Below are positions 17,824 through 26,392 of a DNA stretch of 56,166 nucleotides, piece after piece. The first letter of the stretch is position 1. Every line of letters starts with the position of its first letter. A model generated the notes under the pieces. It ran no database searches. It was given only the letters and a program-made list of their open reading frames with translations, and was not told the DNA's origin. The stretch is from CAZJHX01 sp964545715 (GTDB taxonomy: Bacteria > Myxococcota_A > UBA9042 > GCA-2863065). The stretch spans positions 1 to 56,166 of the forward strand of contig CAZJHX010000066.1 in NCBI GenBank assembly GCA_964545715.1, read 5' to 3'. A program made the position numbers and the translations under genes.

Positions 17824-17846
17824 GCTCGTACGAAGTGCGTACGAGC
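17824..17846. promoter_or_regulatory. 23-bp perfect palindrome, probable operator
   Basis: The arms GCTCGTACG (17824-17832) and CGTACGAGC (17838-17846) are perfect inverted copies around a 5-nt spacer. The site is central in the 72-bp divergent region between the two fibre-like transcription units, 20 bp from one start and 30 bp from the other. Its form is typical of a dimeric repressor operator, and binding there could switch both units together. Which regulator binds is unknown. Confidence 0.65.
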
Positions 17847-17876
17847 GTATCAGAATGGATGGGTTAGGATCAGCGC

Positions 17877-18143
17877 ATGCAACGAACTCGATTTATGTGG
17901 CCGGCGGCAGCGCTGAGCCTGCTCATGGTGGCCTGTGCCCCGGCCTCGTCCGGGAGCACGGGCGGGTCCGGTGGAACCACGGCGACGGACAGCGTCGCGA
18001 CGGCCGGTGACTCCAAGGATGCGCAGCCCCCGTCCGGCTATACGCTGCGCCTGGTGGTGGCGCCGCCGACGCCGACCTCGACGGTGCTGACCAGCCCGAA
18101 CTACCGCCTGCGGTTGGGTCCGGTTGTGGAGGGCACGCCATGA
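17877..18143 (+). CDS. small lipoprotein
   Basis: 88 residues. Signal MQRTRFMWPAAALSLLMVAC with lipobox MVAC and Ala at +2; AGGA lies about 9 nt before the ATG. The mature part begins with a Gly/Ser/Thr-rich linker and ends with a short segment predicted as beta strands (GYTLRLVVAPP; NYRLRLGPVV). Its stop overlaps the start of the fibre-like gene at 18140 (ATGA), so it may anchor or chaperone that protein. No family recognised. Confidence 0.75.
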   Translation: MQRTRFMWPAAALSLLMVACAPASSGSTGGSGGTTATDSVATAGDSKDAQPPSGYTLRLVVAPPTPTSTVLTSPNYRLRLGPVVEGTP

Positions 18144-19255
18144 AGCGCCTGGTTCTGCTGATGGTGGCGCTGCCGCTGACGAGCGCCGCGGCGCCGGCCT
18201 TGATTCCGGTAACGGGGTATCTGACAGGGGCGGATGGGACGCCGACAGTGGCGCCGGTGCCCATCGCGTTTGAGCTGTTCGAGGCTCAGACGGGCGGCGA
18301 CGCCTTGTGGACGGAGACCCAGACGGTGACGCCGGACAGCGGCGCGTTCACGGCGTATCTGGGCGCGGTGACGGATCTGGACCTGGGCATGTTTGCGGAC
18401 CGCGACAACGTCTGGCTGGCGGTGGCGGTGGATGGCGATCCCCCGATGGAGCGCGTGCGGCTGGGCACGGTGCCCTGGGCGGCGTATGCGCAGGACTGCG
18501 GATCGGTGCCAGAGCACACGCACGAGGACGGCGGCGGGCCGGCGGGCGATCACAGCCATGACGCTGACGATCTGTCCGGGGTGGCGCTGACGGGGCAGTC
18601 GTGTCCGGGCGGCGAGGTCATGACGGGCATCGCGCTGACCGGCGGGCTGGAGTGCGGACTTGGGCAGACCTACTCGGGTCTGGACTTCGCGCTGAGCGGC
18701 AAGCAGTGCGAGGACGGGCAGGTGATGGTGGGAGTGAGCTTTACCGGGACGCCGGTGTGCAGCGCTGTGGATGCGGCGGGCGGAGTCAACTACGACGGGA
18801 CCGACTTTGCGCTGAGCGGCAAGGTGTGTCCGCCCGGGCAGGTGATGACGGGCATCGATGGCGCGGGCTTCCCGGTGTGCTCTGCGCTGCCCGGCGGCGG
18901 AGGCGGCGGGGGCGACATCGAGGGCAGCGGCACGACCGGACGCCTGCCGAAGTTCACCGGCAGCAAGAAGCTCGGCAACTCGATTTTGACGGAGTCCAGC
19001 AACCGGATCGGGATCAACGACACCAGTCCATCGCGCACGCTGGACGTGAAGGGCGACCTACAGGTGACGGGCGACTTCTACTGGGGCGGCAAGAAGTTCA
19101 CCAGCAGCTCCTGCGTGGTGATGGGCGGGACGTCGTGCTCGTCGGCGTGTGGCTCGCACGGCATGACGTGCTCGAAGGCATTTCGGATCGACGGAGAGTC
19201 GACCAGCACGTCGTGTAGTCAGTCCGGCTTCAAGTTCTGCTGCTGCCGAAACTGA
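18140..19255 (+). CDS. secreted fibre-like protein with tail-spike-type stalk motif
   Basis: 371 residues, ATG overlapping the previous stop. Signal peptide MKRLVLLMVALPLTSAAA. Residues about 20-120 repeat the N-terminal domain of the divergent gene at 16419-17804 (LIPVTGYLTGADG, then VWLAVAVDGDPP, then VRLGTVPWAAYAQ), so the two are paralogous in this part. The middle has Cys-containing repeats (ALSGKQCEDGQVMVGVSF; ALSGKVCPPGQVMTGI), a Gly-rich hinge, and a segment typical of phage tail-fibre and S74-type stalks (SNRIGINDTSPSRTLDVKG). The C-terminus is Cys-rich and ends CCCRN. I infer a surface or secreted fibre. Confidence 0.82.
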   Translation: MKRLVLLMVALPLTSAAAPALIPVTGYLTGADGTPTVAPVPIAFELFEAQTGGDALWTETQTVTPDSGAFTAYLGAVTDLDLGMFADRDNVWLAVAVDGDPPMERVRLGTVPWAAYAQDCGSVPEHTHEDGGGPAGDHSHDADDLSGVALTGQSCPGGEVMTGIALTGGLECGLGQTYSGLDFALSGKQCEDGQVMVGVSFTGTPVCSAVDAAGGVNYDGTDFALSGKVCPPGQVMTGIDGAGFPVCSALPGGGGGGGDIEGSGTTGRLPKFTGSKKLGNSILTESSNRIGINDTSPSRTLDVKGDLQVTGDFYWGGKKFTSSSCVVMGGTSCSSACGSHGMTCSKAFRIDGESTSTSCSQSGFKFCCCRN

Positions 19256-19271
19256 CGCCGGAAGAACATGA

Positions 19272-20678
19272 TTACGGCGTGAACGGGTCCTCGTGGGGAT
19301 CGTCCTGCGGGTCCTCGTGGGGATCGTCCTGCGGGTCCTCGTCACACAGGGAGCCCTCGGGAGAGAAGCAGTTCTCGCGCACGCCGCTGGCGCCGAAGGT
19401 GGAGTCGCCGACCTTGTCGCGGATGGCGGCCAGAATCTGCTTCCAGGTCACGGAGTAGTCGTTGTTGATGGCCGTCTCCAGCTTGGCGAAGAAGGGGCCC
19501 GCGTAGTAGTTGGCGTCCGCGCTGACGGCGATGACGCTGGAGACGATGTCCACGTTGCCCCAGCCGCCTTTGCCCTCGACGATGGGCCGCACGTAGTACT
19601 CGTAGCCCAGGCAGCCGCCGTACAGGTAGATCTGGTAGAACTCGGGATACTCCGGACGCGACCAGAAGTCGCTGGAGCCCAGCATGCTGTGGCCATCATA
19701 GGCCACGATCTCGTGCTCGGAGATCGCCTTCTGGAAGTTGCCGAAGTTGGCGTGGTCCGACAGCCCTGAAAACTCGTGCGGCGAGTAGAGATCGATCTCG
19801 ATGTCGATGCCGTTCACGCGCTTGACGAAGCGGCGGCCCAGCGGCGCGTCGGTCTCATCGTAGCCGGCCCAGTCCAGGTTGCGCGCCATGCGGGAGAGGT
19901 TGCGGAAGCCGGGGTCGCTCTCCGACATGGTGTCGCCGATCTGGCCGAACAGGATCACGCTGGTGACCTTGCCGTCCTCGACCAGGCGGTCGTACTCCGG
20001 GTAGCTGTCGTGATTGGGCAGCACCTTGGAGACCGTCAGCGTCATGGTCACGGTCTCGACGTCGCAGCCGGCCTTGTCGGGCCGCCACAGGTACCAGTAC
20101 ACCGACGACGACAGCGTCATGTGGCTGTTGTACTTGGCGCAGCGATCACCGGCCTCTTCCATGATCTTGTAGGGACGCGCAGGCACGGGCGCGGTGAGCA
20201 CGCGACCGACCTCGGCGTTGGCGGTGTGGCTGTGCAGCAGAACCGCGTTTACACCCTTGATGCGAAAGTGGTAGCGCTCCGCCTCGGGCAGCTCGTCCAG
20301 ATCACCGGCGGCGACCCACTCGTCATCGATGAGCCACTCGACCCGGTCCGGCGACGACGCGTCCTCGGCCAGCGACTCCAGGTACATCTGCCCCTTGGAC
20401 TGCAGGTAGGTCATCGCGTACTGCGTCAGCGTGGCCGGCGCCACCTTCAGCTTCCAGGCGGGCGCCTCGATGTCGGCCTCGACATCCACCTCGACCTCGA
20501 TCCCGTCCGGGTTGAGGTAGTGGGTGTCAGCCTTGACGCCGGACGCGCCGTCCAGGAACGGGTTGTCACCGCCCTCGGTGCTGTAGTCGACGATCTCGCC
20601 GTCACCACCGCAGCCGGTGAGGCACAGGCCCGTGGCGATAAGAAGGCTGAGGAAGCTGTTTTTGACCTGTTGGCGCAT
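19272..20678 (-). CDS. lipoprotein with possible caspase-like His/Cys dyad
   Basis: 468 residues. I choose the ATG at 20678 because GGGAG lies about 10 nt upstream and the lipoprotein signal follows (MRQQVKNSFLSLLIATG, lipobox LTGC). ATGs at 20693 and 20738 add only hydrophilic residues. The C-terminal half contains a strand plus His (EIVAYDGHSMLG) followed about 25 residues later by a strand plus Cys (YQIYLYGGCLGYEYY). That is the order and setting of the clan CD protease dyad, but the spacing is shorter than usual, so the call is tentative. The extreme C-terminus is an acidic repeat (DPQDDPHE). It may share transcription with the upstream lipoprotein gene at 20758. Confidence 0.6.
   Translation of the reverse strand: MRQQVKNSFLSLLIATGLCLTGCGGDGEIVDYSTEGGDNPFLDGASGVKADTHYLNPDGIEVEVDVEADIEAPAWKLKVAPATLTQYAMTYLQSKGQMYLESLAEDASSPDRVEWLIDDEWVAAGDLDELPEAERYHFRIKGVNAVLLHSHTANAEVGRVLTAPVPARPYKIMEEAGDRCAKYNSHMTLSSSVYWYLWRPDKAGCDVETVTMTLTVSKVLPNHDSYPEYDRLVEDGKVTSVILFGQIGDTMSESDPGFRNLSRMARNLDWAGYDETDAPLGRRFVKRVNGIDIEIDLYSPHEFSGLSDHANFGNFQKAISEHEIVAYDGHSMLGSSDFWSRPEYPEFYQIYLYGGCLGYEYYVRPIVEGKGGWGNVDIVSSVIAVSADANYYAGPFFAKLETAINNDYSVTWKQILAAIRDKVGDSTFGASGVRENCFSPEGSLCDEDPQDDPHEDPQDDPHEDPFTP
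19285..19342. repeat. 24-bp tandem repeat, 2.4 copies
   Basis: Two identical 24-bp units start at 19285 and 19309, with ten bases of a third. In the minus-strand lipoprotein gene they encode DPQDDPHE repeats at the C-terminus. Such short perfect repeats are prone to copy-number change by slippage, here in frame. Confidence 0.9.
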
Positions 20679-20757
20679 TGTCGTGTCTCCCATTGGGACG
20701 CGGGGGTAAAAGTCCCCACCGCGTCTCTTAGTCAGCAAGACATATGCCAGCGCCCCT

Positions 20758-21390
20758 TCAGTCCTTGCACTCGGTCTCAGTCACGCGATCAACGCACCGA
20801 AATCGGCGTGTATCGCACCCCCAGAATGCTGGGGCCTCATTACCCGTCAGGCGCGCGCCGACCGTCATAACCACGCAGCAGTCACGGTCCGCGTACGGCC
20901 CGGGCTCGTCGTCCTCAAAGCGCACTTGAATCTGGCCCGACGTAAAGCGGCTGCCCCCCGCCTCGTCGCCCGCAGCCAGGTATTTCTGCAGATTCGCCTC
21001 GGCGACCAGGCCTTCCGGCTTACAGTCCATATACGTGCGCGCGCGGACGACCGCCACCGTGGTGTCCTCACCGATAAACGCGTCCGGCAGCTCGGCGGTA
21101 AACGCCAGCTCCAGGTGCACGCCGCACTGCACCCCCTTCACGATCTCTATCTCGGCCCCGTCCTGCACCGCCGTGTACACGCCCGCGTAGGTCCCGGTGT
21201 CGCCAGGCGGCTTGATCGACAACCCGACCGTCATCGGAAAGTCCGCGCCATCCAGCGGGGCGGGCTGCTCCAGCGTGCACGCGAAAAACGGCGAGACCGG
21301 CGTCACCGCATCCCCGGAGCCGGCGTGGTCGCTGCACCCGGCGCCCGTAAGCATGAGCAAACTCGCAATAATCGGTGTCCTCAGTCGCAT
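20758..21390 (-). CDS. lipoprotein of unknown function
   Basis: 210 residues. Signal MRLRTPIIASLLMLTGAGC (lipobox GAGC, Ser at +2). The mature protein has several cysteines (likely disulphides) and alternating beta strands (MTVGLSIKPPGDTGTYAGVY; HLELAFTAELP). I recognise no family. It lies upstream of the 19272-20678 lipoprotein gene on the same strand with a 79-bp gap, and divergent from the transglutaminase operon across 54 bp. Confidence 0.8.
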   Translation of the reverse strand: MRLRTPIIASLLMLTGAGCSDHAGSGDAVTPVSPFFACTLEQPAPLDGADFPMTVGLSIKPPGDTGTYAGVYTAVQDGAEIEIVKGVQCGVHLELAFTAELPDAFIGEDTTVAVVRARTYMDCKPEGLVAEANLQKYLAAGDEAGGSRFTSGQIQVRFEDDEPGPYADRDCCVVMTVGARLTGNEAPAFWGCDTRRFRCVDRVTETECKD

Positions 21391-21444
21391 CTGGCAACGT
21401 CACCATACCAACCGCGGTGCTTCGTCTGCTAACCTCTGCGGCGC

Positions 21445-22398
21445 ATGATTCGGTCAACCGTGCTGCTGTTGTTGATCTTGGCCCTCTCGGCCTGCGCCCC
21501 CGGTATCGGTCGGCGCGGGGCGCCACGGCCCATGGACAGGTCGGTGCAGCACCTGGATCTGTCGATGCGCTACGACTTCAAGATCCCCGGCAAGACCTCC
21601 AAGGTGCGCTTTCTTGTGATCCTGCCGCGCACGATTCAGGGGCGCCAGACGGTCAGCGGGCTCACCTTTCACGGCGAGCAGCCCCATCGGGTCTTTAAGC
21701 GCGGCGGCACTTCGTTTGCCGAGTACCTATTCAAGAACCCCAACGAGGACAAGCGCGTGGAGATCACCGCGCGGGTGGTCATCGTGCCCTCCGACCTGGA
21801 CGCGATTCGGTCGTCCAGGCTGCCGGGACCGACGCGCCAGACACGCACGTTTTTGAAGCACGAGCGGTACATCGAAAAGGACGACCCGCTGGTGGTCGAT
21901 GAGCTGCGCCGGATCCGGTTCGATCCGCAAGCCGATGACCTGGGCGTGGTGCGTGCGCTGTACCAGCATGTCATGCGGCGTCTTCGGGACGGCGGCTACA
22001 TCTCGTCCAGCACGGGCGCCGTCGGCACGCTGAAGCGGGGCAACGGCGACTGCACCGACTACACCGACCTGCTGGTTGCGCTGGCCCGGGCCAAGGGCGT
22101 CCCGGCGCGCCACGTGACGGGCTTTGTAACGATGCGGGGCAGCGGCACGCCCAAGCACTCCTGGGCGGAGCTTTACACGCAGTCGATGGGCTGGATCCCG
22201 CTCGATCCGCTGTGGGGAGACCTGAACAGCGCCACCTTTGAGCGCCGCCCCAACAAGTTCTTGGAGATGTACGACAACCGCAACGAAGAGGTCATCAACT
22301 ACTGGCGCTTCTGGTATTGGGGCGAGACGATCAAGGTACACGAGACCCTCAATATCGGCGCGCGCAAGTACATCGAGGTGGTGCGGCGAGGACTATGA
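21445..22398 (+). CDS. transglutaminase-like lipoprotein
   Basis: 317 residues. Signal MIRSTVLLLLILALSAC. The N-terminal half is beta-rich. The C-terminal half is a transglutaminase-core domain with Cys203 in GNGDCTDYTDLLVALARAKG, His238 in KHSWAELY and Asp254 in WIPLDPLWG, the expected catalytic triad in order. Such bacterial proteins act as thiol proteases or amidases or cross-linkers outside the cytoplasm. It is the first gene of a three-lipoprotein operon (next start overlaps its stop, ATGA), which suggests concerted work on envelope or prey polymers. Confidence 0.88.
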   Translation: MIRSTVLLLLILALSACAPGIGRRGAPRPMDRSVQHLDLSMRYDFKIPGKTSKVRFLVILPRTIQGRQTVSGLTFHGEQPHRVFKRGGTSFAEYLFKNPNEDKRVEITARVVIVPSDLDAIRSSRLPGPTRQTRTFLKHERYIEKDDPLVVDELRRIRFDPQADDLGVVRALYQHVMRRLRDGGYISSSTGAVGTLKRGNGDCTDYTDLLVALARAKGVPARHVTGFVTMRGSGTPKHSWAELYTQSMGWIPLDPLWGDLNSATFERRPNKFLEMYDNRNEEVINYWRFWYWGETIKVHETLNIGARKYIEVVRRGL

Positions 22399-24437
22399 CA
22401 CGGCTTCTGCTGACGTTGTGCTTGCTGGCGGGCAGCTGCCGCACGTCCGACCCACCGCCCGCACGCACAGTCCCAGTGCGTCCCGATCCGCTGCTGCACT
22501 CTCCACCGCCACCGCCGGCCACACCGCCTACGCCGACCGTTGAGACGCTCAGCTTCACCGTGGCCGAGGGCGCCACCCAGAACGCGTTCTTTCGTCGCGG
22601 CGCGGTCGCTGCGCATGTGCTGGCCACCGCCGGGTCGCGTCCGCGCATCATCGTGGCATTTCCCGCCGAGAACAGCGGGATCGGCGTGTGGCTGGACGGG
22701 CCCCTGGACATCGAGCTGGCGTCCGCGGTCTCCGCGGTGGAGCGCAAGGACGGCATGCGCGGGGTGCGCTTTACGGTCAGCGCGGCGTCGTCGGCGGTGA
22801 CGGTCAACGAGGCGATCCTGAGCAGCATCCGCGTCCTGCGAAACTATGGTCACACCCACAAGATCCCGAAGGCGGTCGCGGTGGCCGTCAAGGACGGTCC
22901 CGCGCTGACATGGGCGCGAAAGTCCGTCGATGGCGGGCACGGCTACGAGCTGACCATCAAGCCCGCCGCGCCGGCTCGCGCCGCGCTGGACGGGTCCAAA
23001 CACGGAACGATCCTGGGCCCGCTTGGCGGCGAACCGGGGGTGCAGTTCGAGATCACAGCGCTGAGCAGCGCCCGACCCCTGACGCCAATCCCGGTCGCTG
23101 AGCTGCTCAACGACTCGGCGGCCCGCGACATCGGGGCGCGCAACGCGCTGGCCTTTCTCAGCTATCGTGAGAAGCTCCTGGCCGGGTCCTGGCGCTTCCT
23201 GACCTACTTCGGGCGCGACACGCTGCTGTCGCTGCGGCTGCTGATGCCGGCGCTGAAGCCGGACACCCTCGAGGCGGGGCTTGGCGCGGTGCTCGGACGG
23301 CTGGACCGAGACGGCCATGTGGCCCATGAGGAGGATATCGGGGAGTGGGCGCACCTCGAGCACAGCGCACAGGCGTCGTACGACTACAAGATGGTGGACG
23401 ACGACTTCATGCTGGCGCCGGTCATCGCTCACTATCTGCTGGAGACTGCTGCCGGCCGGGCGCGGGCGGAGACGTTTTTGGCGCAGAAGACCGCCGAGGG
23501 CATCAGCTACCGGGACTGCTTGCGGACCAACATCCTGATGGTGCTCGCGGCGGCGCAACCCTATGCCGAGACCCCGGGCCATGAGCAGCTGATCCGCTTG
23601 AAGGACGGCAGCCAGGTCGGAGAGTGGCGCGACAGCAACGAGGGGCTGGGCAACGGTCGCATCCCCTACAACGTCAACGTGGCGCTGGTGCCGGCCGCGC
23701 TGGAGGCCTCGCGGCGCCTGCTGGCAAGCGGCTTGCTGGGCCGGCATCGTGAGCAGGCGGCGGAGGCCAAGCACTTCGCGGAGAAGTGGGCGACAGTGGA
23801 CAAGCTGTTCGAGGTGCGGGTGCCGGCTGAGGACGCCAAAGCCCGCGTCACGACCTACGCAAAGTCGCTGGGGGTGCCTGCGGCGGCGGTCGAAGGCGAG
23901 CTGGTCTACGCAGCCCTTGCGCTGGACGGCGCTGGGGCGCCGATCGAGGTCATGCACTCGGATGACAGCTTCGCCATGTTGTTTACCTGGCCTCATCCAG
24001 ACCGACTGCTCCGCATGGCGCAGCGGATCCTGCGGCCCTTCCCGGCGGGGCTGCGCACCCCGGTGGGCGTGGTGGTGGCAAATGCGGCCTATGCGACGGA
24101 TCCCGAGGTGCGCAAGCTCTTCACGGCCGGCCACTATCACGGCGCGGTGGTGTGGTCCTGGCAGCAGGCGATGCTGGCGGCGGGGCTGCGCAGGCAGATC
24201 GCTCGCAAAGACATCGCCGCAGCCGTACGGACCACGCTGGTGAAGGCTGAGAAGGCGCTCTGGGACGTGATCGAGGCCACCGGCGACGCCCGCACGGGCG
24301 AGCTGTGGTCGTGGAAATACGAGGCGGGGGCGTACAAGCTGGTGCCGTTTGGCCAGGGCGCAGGACATCAGAGCGAGTCCAACGCCGCGCAGCTGTGGAG
24401 CACGGTCTATCTGGCCGTTCGAAGGCCCCGCCGATGA
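22395..24437 (+). CDS. six-hairpin glycosidase-like lipoprotein
   Basis: 680 residues, ATG overlapping the previous stop. Signal MTRLLLTLCLLAGSC, then a Pro-rich linker (about 20-60). From about residue 245 the sequence looks like an (alpha/alpha)6 barrel related to amylo-1,6-glucosidase/GH15-GH63 enzymes: WRFLTYFGRDTLLSLRLLMP, then HVAHEEDIGEWAHLE, then GEWRDSNEGLGNGRIPYN, and QSESNAAQLWS near the end. Candidate acids are the Asp in YFGRDT and the Glu residues in EEDIGEW and GEWRDSNEG; I cannot say which act. The substrate is probably an alpha-linked glycan outside the cell. Confidence 0.8.
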   Translation: MTRLLLTLCLLAGSCRTSDPPPARTVPVRPDPLLHSPPPPPATPPTPTVETLSFTVAEGATQNAFFRRGAVAAHVLATAGSRPRIIVAFPAENSGIGVWLDGPLDIELASAVSAVERKDGMRGVRFTVSAASSAVTVNEAILSSIRVLRNYGHTHKIPKAVAVAVKDGPALTWARKSVDGGHGYELTIKPAAPARAALDGSKHGTILGPLGGEPGVQFEITALSSARPLTPIPVAELLNDSAARDIGARNALAFLSYREKLLAGSWRFLTYFGRDTLLSLRLLMPALKPDTLEAGLGAVLGRLDRDGHVAHEEDIGEWAHLEHSAQASYDYKMVDDDFMLAPVIAHYLLETAAGRARAETFLAQKTAEGISYRDCLRTNILMVLAAAQPYAETPGHEQLIRLKDGSQVGEWRDSNEGLGNGRIPYNVNVALVPAALEASRRLLASGLLGRHREQAAEAKHFAEKWATVDKLFEVRVPAEDAKARVTTYAKSLGVPAAAVEGELVYAALALDGAGAPIEVMHSDDSFAMLFTWPHPDRLLRMAQRILRPFPAGLRTPVGVVVANAAYATDPEVRKLFTAGHYHGAVVWSWQQAMLAAGLRRQIARKDIAAAVRTTLVKAEKALWDVIEATGDARTGELWSWKYEAGAYKLVPFGQGAGHQSESNAAQLWSTVYLAVRRPRR

Positions 24438-26392
24438 AGCGACTTGCGCTGATCCTCTTGCTGGCGACCGCTTGTCAGAAGGCTGAGCCCAGCGACGATG
24501 TGCCGGTGGTCGAGCCGGCACCGGAGACGGGTACCAGTGCAACCGACATCGAGCCGCCGGGCAGGCTACAGGCCAGCGTCGCAGCCGGACGGCTGACAGC
24601 GCCGCTGGGGATCTCGACCGGCGGCTATGCGCAGTCGCCGGGCGTGGGGTCCCCGACCAGCCCGTTCGCGGACCTGTTTCAGGCCACGGTGACGCAGCTG
24701 CACCCGCCGCGCGTGCAGGTGCTGCATCTAACCGACGGAGCCACACGCATGCTGTGGGTGCAGACGGACCTCATCGGGGTGCAGGGCCGGCTGTTCGATC
24801 TCGTAGCGGACAAGGTGGAGGCGCGCCAGGGAACGGACATCCGCCAGGCGCTGGTCCTGATGGCCAACCACACACACAGCGGGCCGGGCCACATCTTCAA
24901 GCAGCTGATCGCCGCGCAGGTGACCGATACGTACAACGAGGCGATCGCCGACGCCATGGCAGAGCGGATCGCGGACGCCGTCATCGCCGCGCTGGGCGCC
25001 GAGCTGGTCGACGTGCGGATCGGGGTGGGCGCGGCGACCAACGGCGACATGCACCGCGACCGCCGGTGCGAAAACCCGGAGCACACCACCGATACGATGG
25101 CGGTCTTGAGGGTGGACCGAAAGGACGGCGACGGCACCCTGGCGCTGATCATGAACTACAGCATGCATCCGACGGTGTTCTCGCCCGAGGACGGGATGCT
25201 GGGCGGCGACGCGGCCCGCAGTGTGGAGGTCAAGGTGGAGGAGGCGCTGCCGGGACCGGCCATGGTCATGTTCCTGCAGTCATGGGGCGGCGACATGGGA
25301 CCCGGCGACCCGAAGCCGCTGTACAAAGATGACACCACCTGGCCACGCGCCCCGATCCCGACCTACGACCGCCTGGAGGCGCTGGGCAGCTCGGCGGCAC
25401 AGACGGTGCTGGGGATCTGGGACGACGTGCGCTGGCTGGACAGCCCAACGCTGGCGATGCGCACCGTGCACCTGCCGATCGACTACGACACGTTGGGCTA
25501 CGACGCCGAGATGTTTGCGCACGAGAGCGGTGGCATTCTGTGCGGTCTGGGTCAGCCGGCGTGCGAGGGCGGCGCGGACATGACCGCGTGCCTGGCGCTG
25601 CCGCCGGGAGAGGCGCCGGATCGGGTGCGGCTGACGACCATTCGCCTGGGCGACGTCGCGATCGTGACGCTGCCGGGCGAGCCGCTCACCCCGCTGGCCG
25701 ACGCGCTGGTGGCCGAGGTGCTGGAGCGGACCGGCGCGGCCTCCGTGATGGTGCTGGGTTATGCCCAGGACTATCTGGGCTATCTGCTGCAGCCCGACGA
25801 TTGGCAGTCGGGCGGGTACGAAGCGGGCTTCAACTTCTGGGGCCCCAATCAGGGCATCCATCTCGCCGCGGGCGCCGCCGACCTGGCGGAGCACGTCTTC
25901 AAGCCGAGCGTGGAGCTGGCCTTCACGCCGCTGCCGGCCGTCCCGTACGAGCCCGGCGACGGCGCCGCCTACGCGCACGCCCCGACCACAGCCTACGGTG
26001 CCACGGTTGTGGACCTGCCCGAAGACGCGGCCGCGGGAGACGTGCTCACGTACTCCTGGACAGGCGGCGATCCCTGGGTGGACTCCCCATCGGTCGCGCT
26101 GCAGGTCCACGACGGCGAGGATTGGCGCCCCGCGACCGCAGGCCCGCGCCCGATCGACGAGAAGGGATATCGCATCTCGCTGACCCTGGATGTCGAGCCG
26201 GCCTGGGCCAAGACCTCCGCAAAAGAGCGCACGTTTACGTGGTCCGCCGAGCTGCGGACGGCGGTGCGCGCCCCGGCCCCCGCTCAGGCGTTGAAGGGCC
26301 AATACCGGCTTGTGGTCAACGGCATCGCAGGGCTGGGCGGCGGCGAGCTCGTCACGTATTCGCTGAGCTCCCAGCCCGTCACGATCCCCTGA
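24434..26392 (+). CDS. neutral/alkaline ceramidase-like lipoprotein
   Basis: 652 residues, ATG overlapping the previous stop (ATGA). Signal MKRLALILLLATAC. After a short linker the N-terminal two thirds match the neutral ceramidase family: TAPLGISTGGY near the start, the zinc-binding motif NHTHSGPGH (His146, His148), and MNYSMHPTVFSPEDGMLGGD around the region that holds the catalytic Ser in known enzymes. A C-terminal beta-sandwich of about 150 residues follows, as in that family. Known members hydrolyse ceramide to sphingosine and fatty acid. As third gene of the lipoprotein operon it may attack sphingolipids, either the cell's own or those of prey. Its end overlaps the convergent kinase-ATPase gene by 14 bp. 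Confidence 0.85.
   Translation: MKRLALILLLATACQKAEPSDDVPVVEPAPETGTSATDIEPPGRLQASVAAGRLTAPLGISTGGYAQSPGVGSPTSPFADLFQATVTQLHPPRVQVLHLTDGATRMLWVQTDLIGVQGRLFDLVADKVEARQGTDIRQALVLMANHTHSGPGHIFKQLIAAQVTDTYNEAIADAMAERIADAVIAALGAELVDVRIGVGAATNGDMHRDRRCENPEHTTDTMAVLRVDRKDGDGTLALIMNYSMHPTVFSPEDGMLGGDAARSVEVKVEEALPGPAMVMFLQSWGGDMGPGDPKPLYKDDTTWPRAPIPTYDRLEALGSSAAQTVLGIWDDVRWLDSPTLAMRTVHLPIDYDTLGYDAEMFAHESGGILCGLGQPACEGGADMTACLALPPGEAPDRVRLTTIRLGDVAIVTLPGEPLTPLADALVAEVLERTGAASVMVLGYAQDYLGYLLQPDDWQSGGYEAGFNFWGPNQGIHLAAGAADLAEHVFKPSVELAFTPLPAVPYEPGDGAAYAHAPTTAYGATVVDLPEDAAAGDVLTYSWTGGDPWVDSPSVALQVHDGEDWRPATAGPRPIDEKGYRISLTLDVEPAWAKTSAKERTFTWSAELRTAVRAPAPAQALKGQYRLVVNGIAGLGGGELVTYSLSSQPVTIP

Noticed and set aside
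19254..19279. Terminator between the convergent genes ending at 19255 and 19272
   Set aside because: ACGCCG and CGGCGT can pair, but the stem is only 6 bp with a 14-nt loop and no T-run follows on either strand.
22299..24746. Minus-strand open frame of 815 codons
   Set aside because: Antisense to the glycosidase-like gene, with Arg/Gln/His-rich composition and no recognisable motif.
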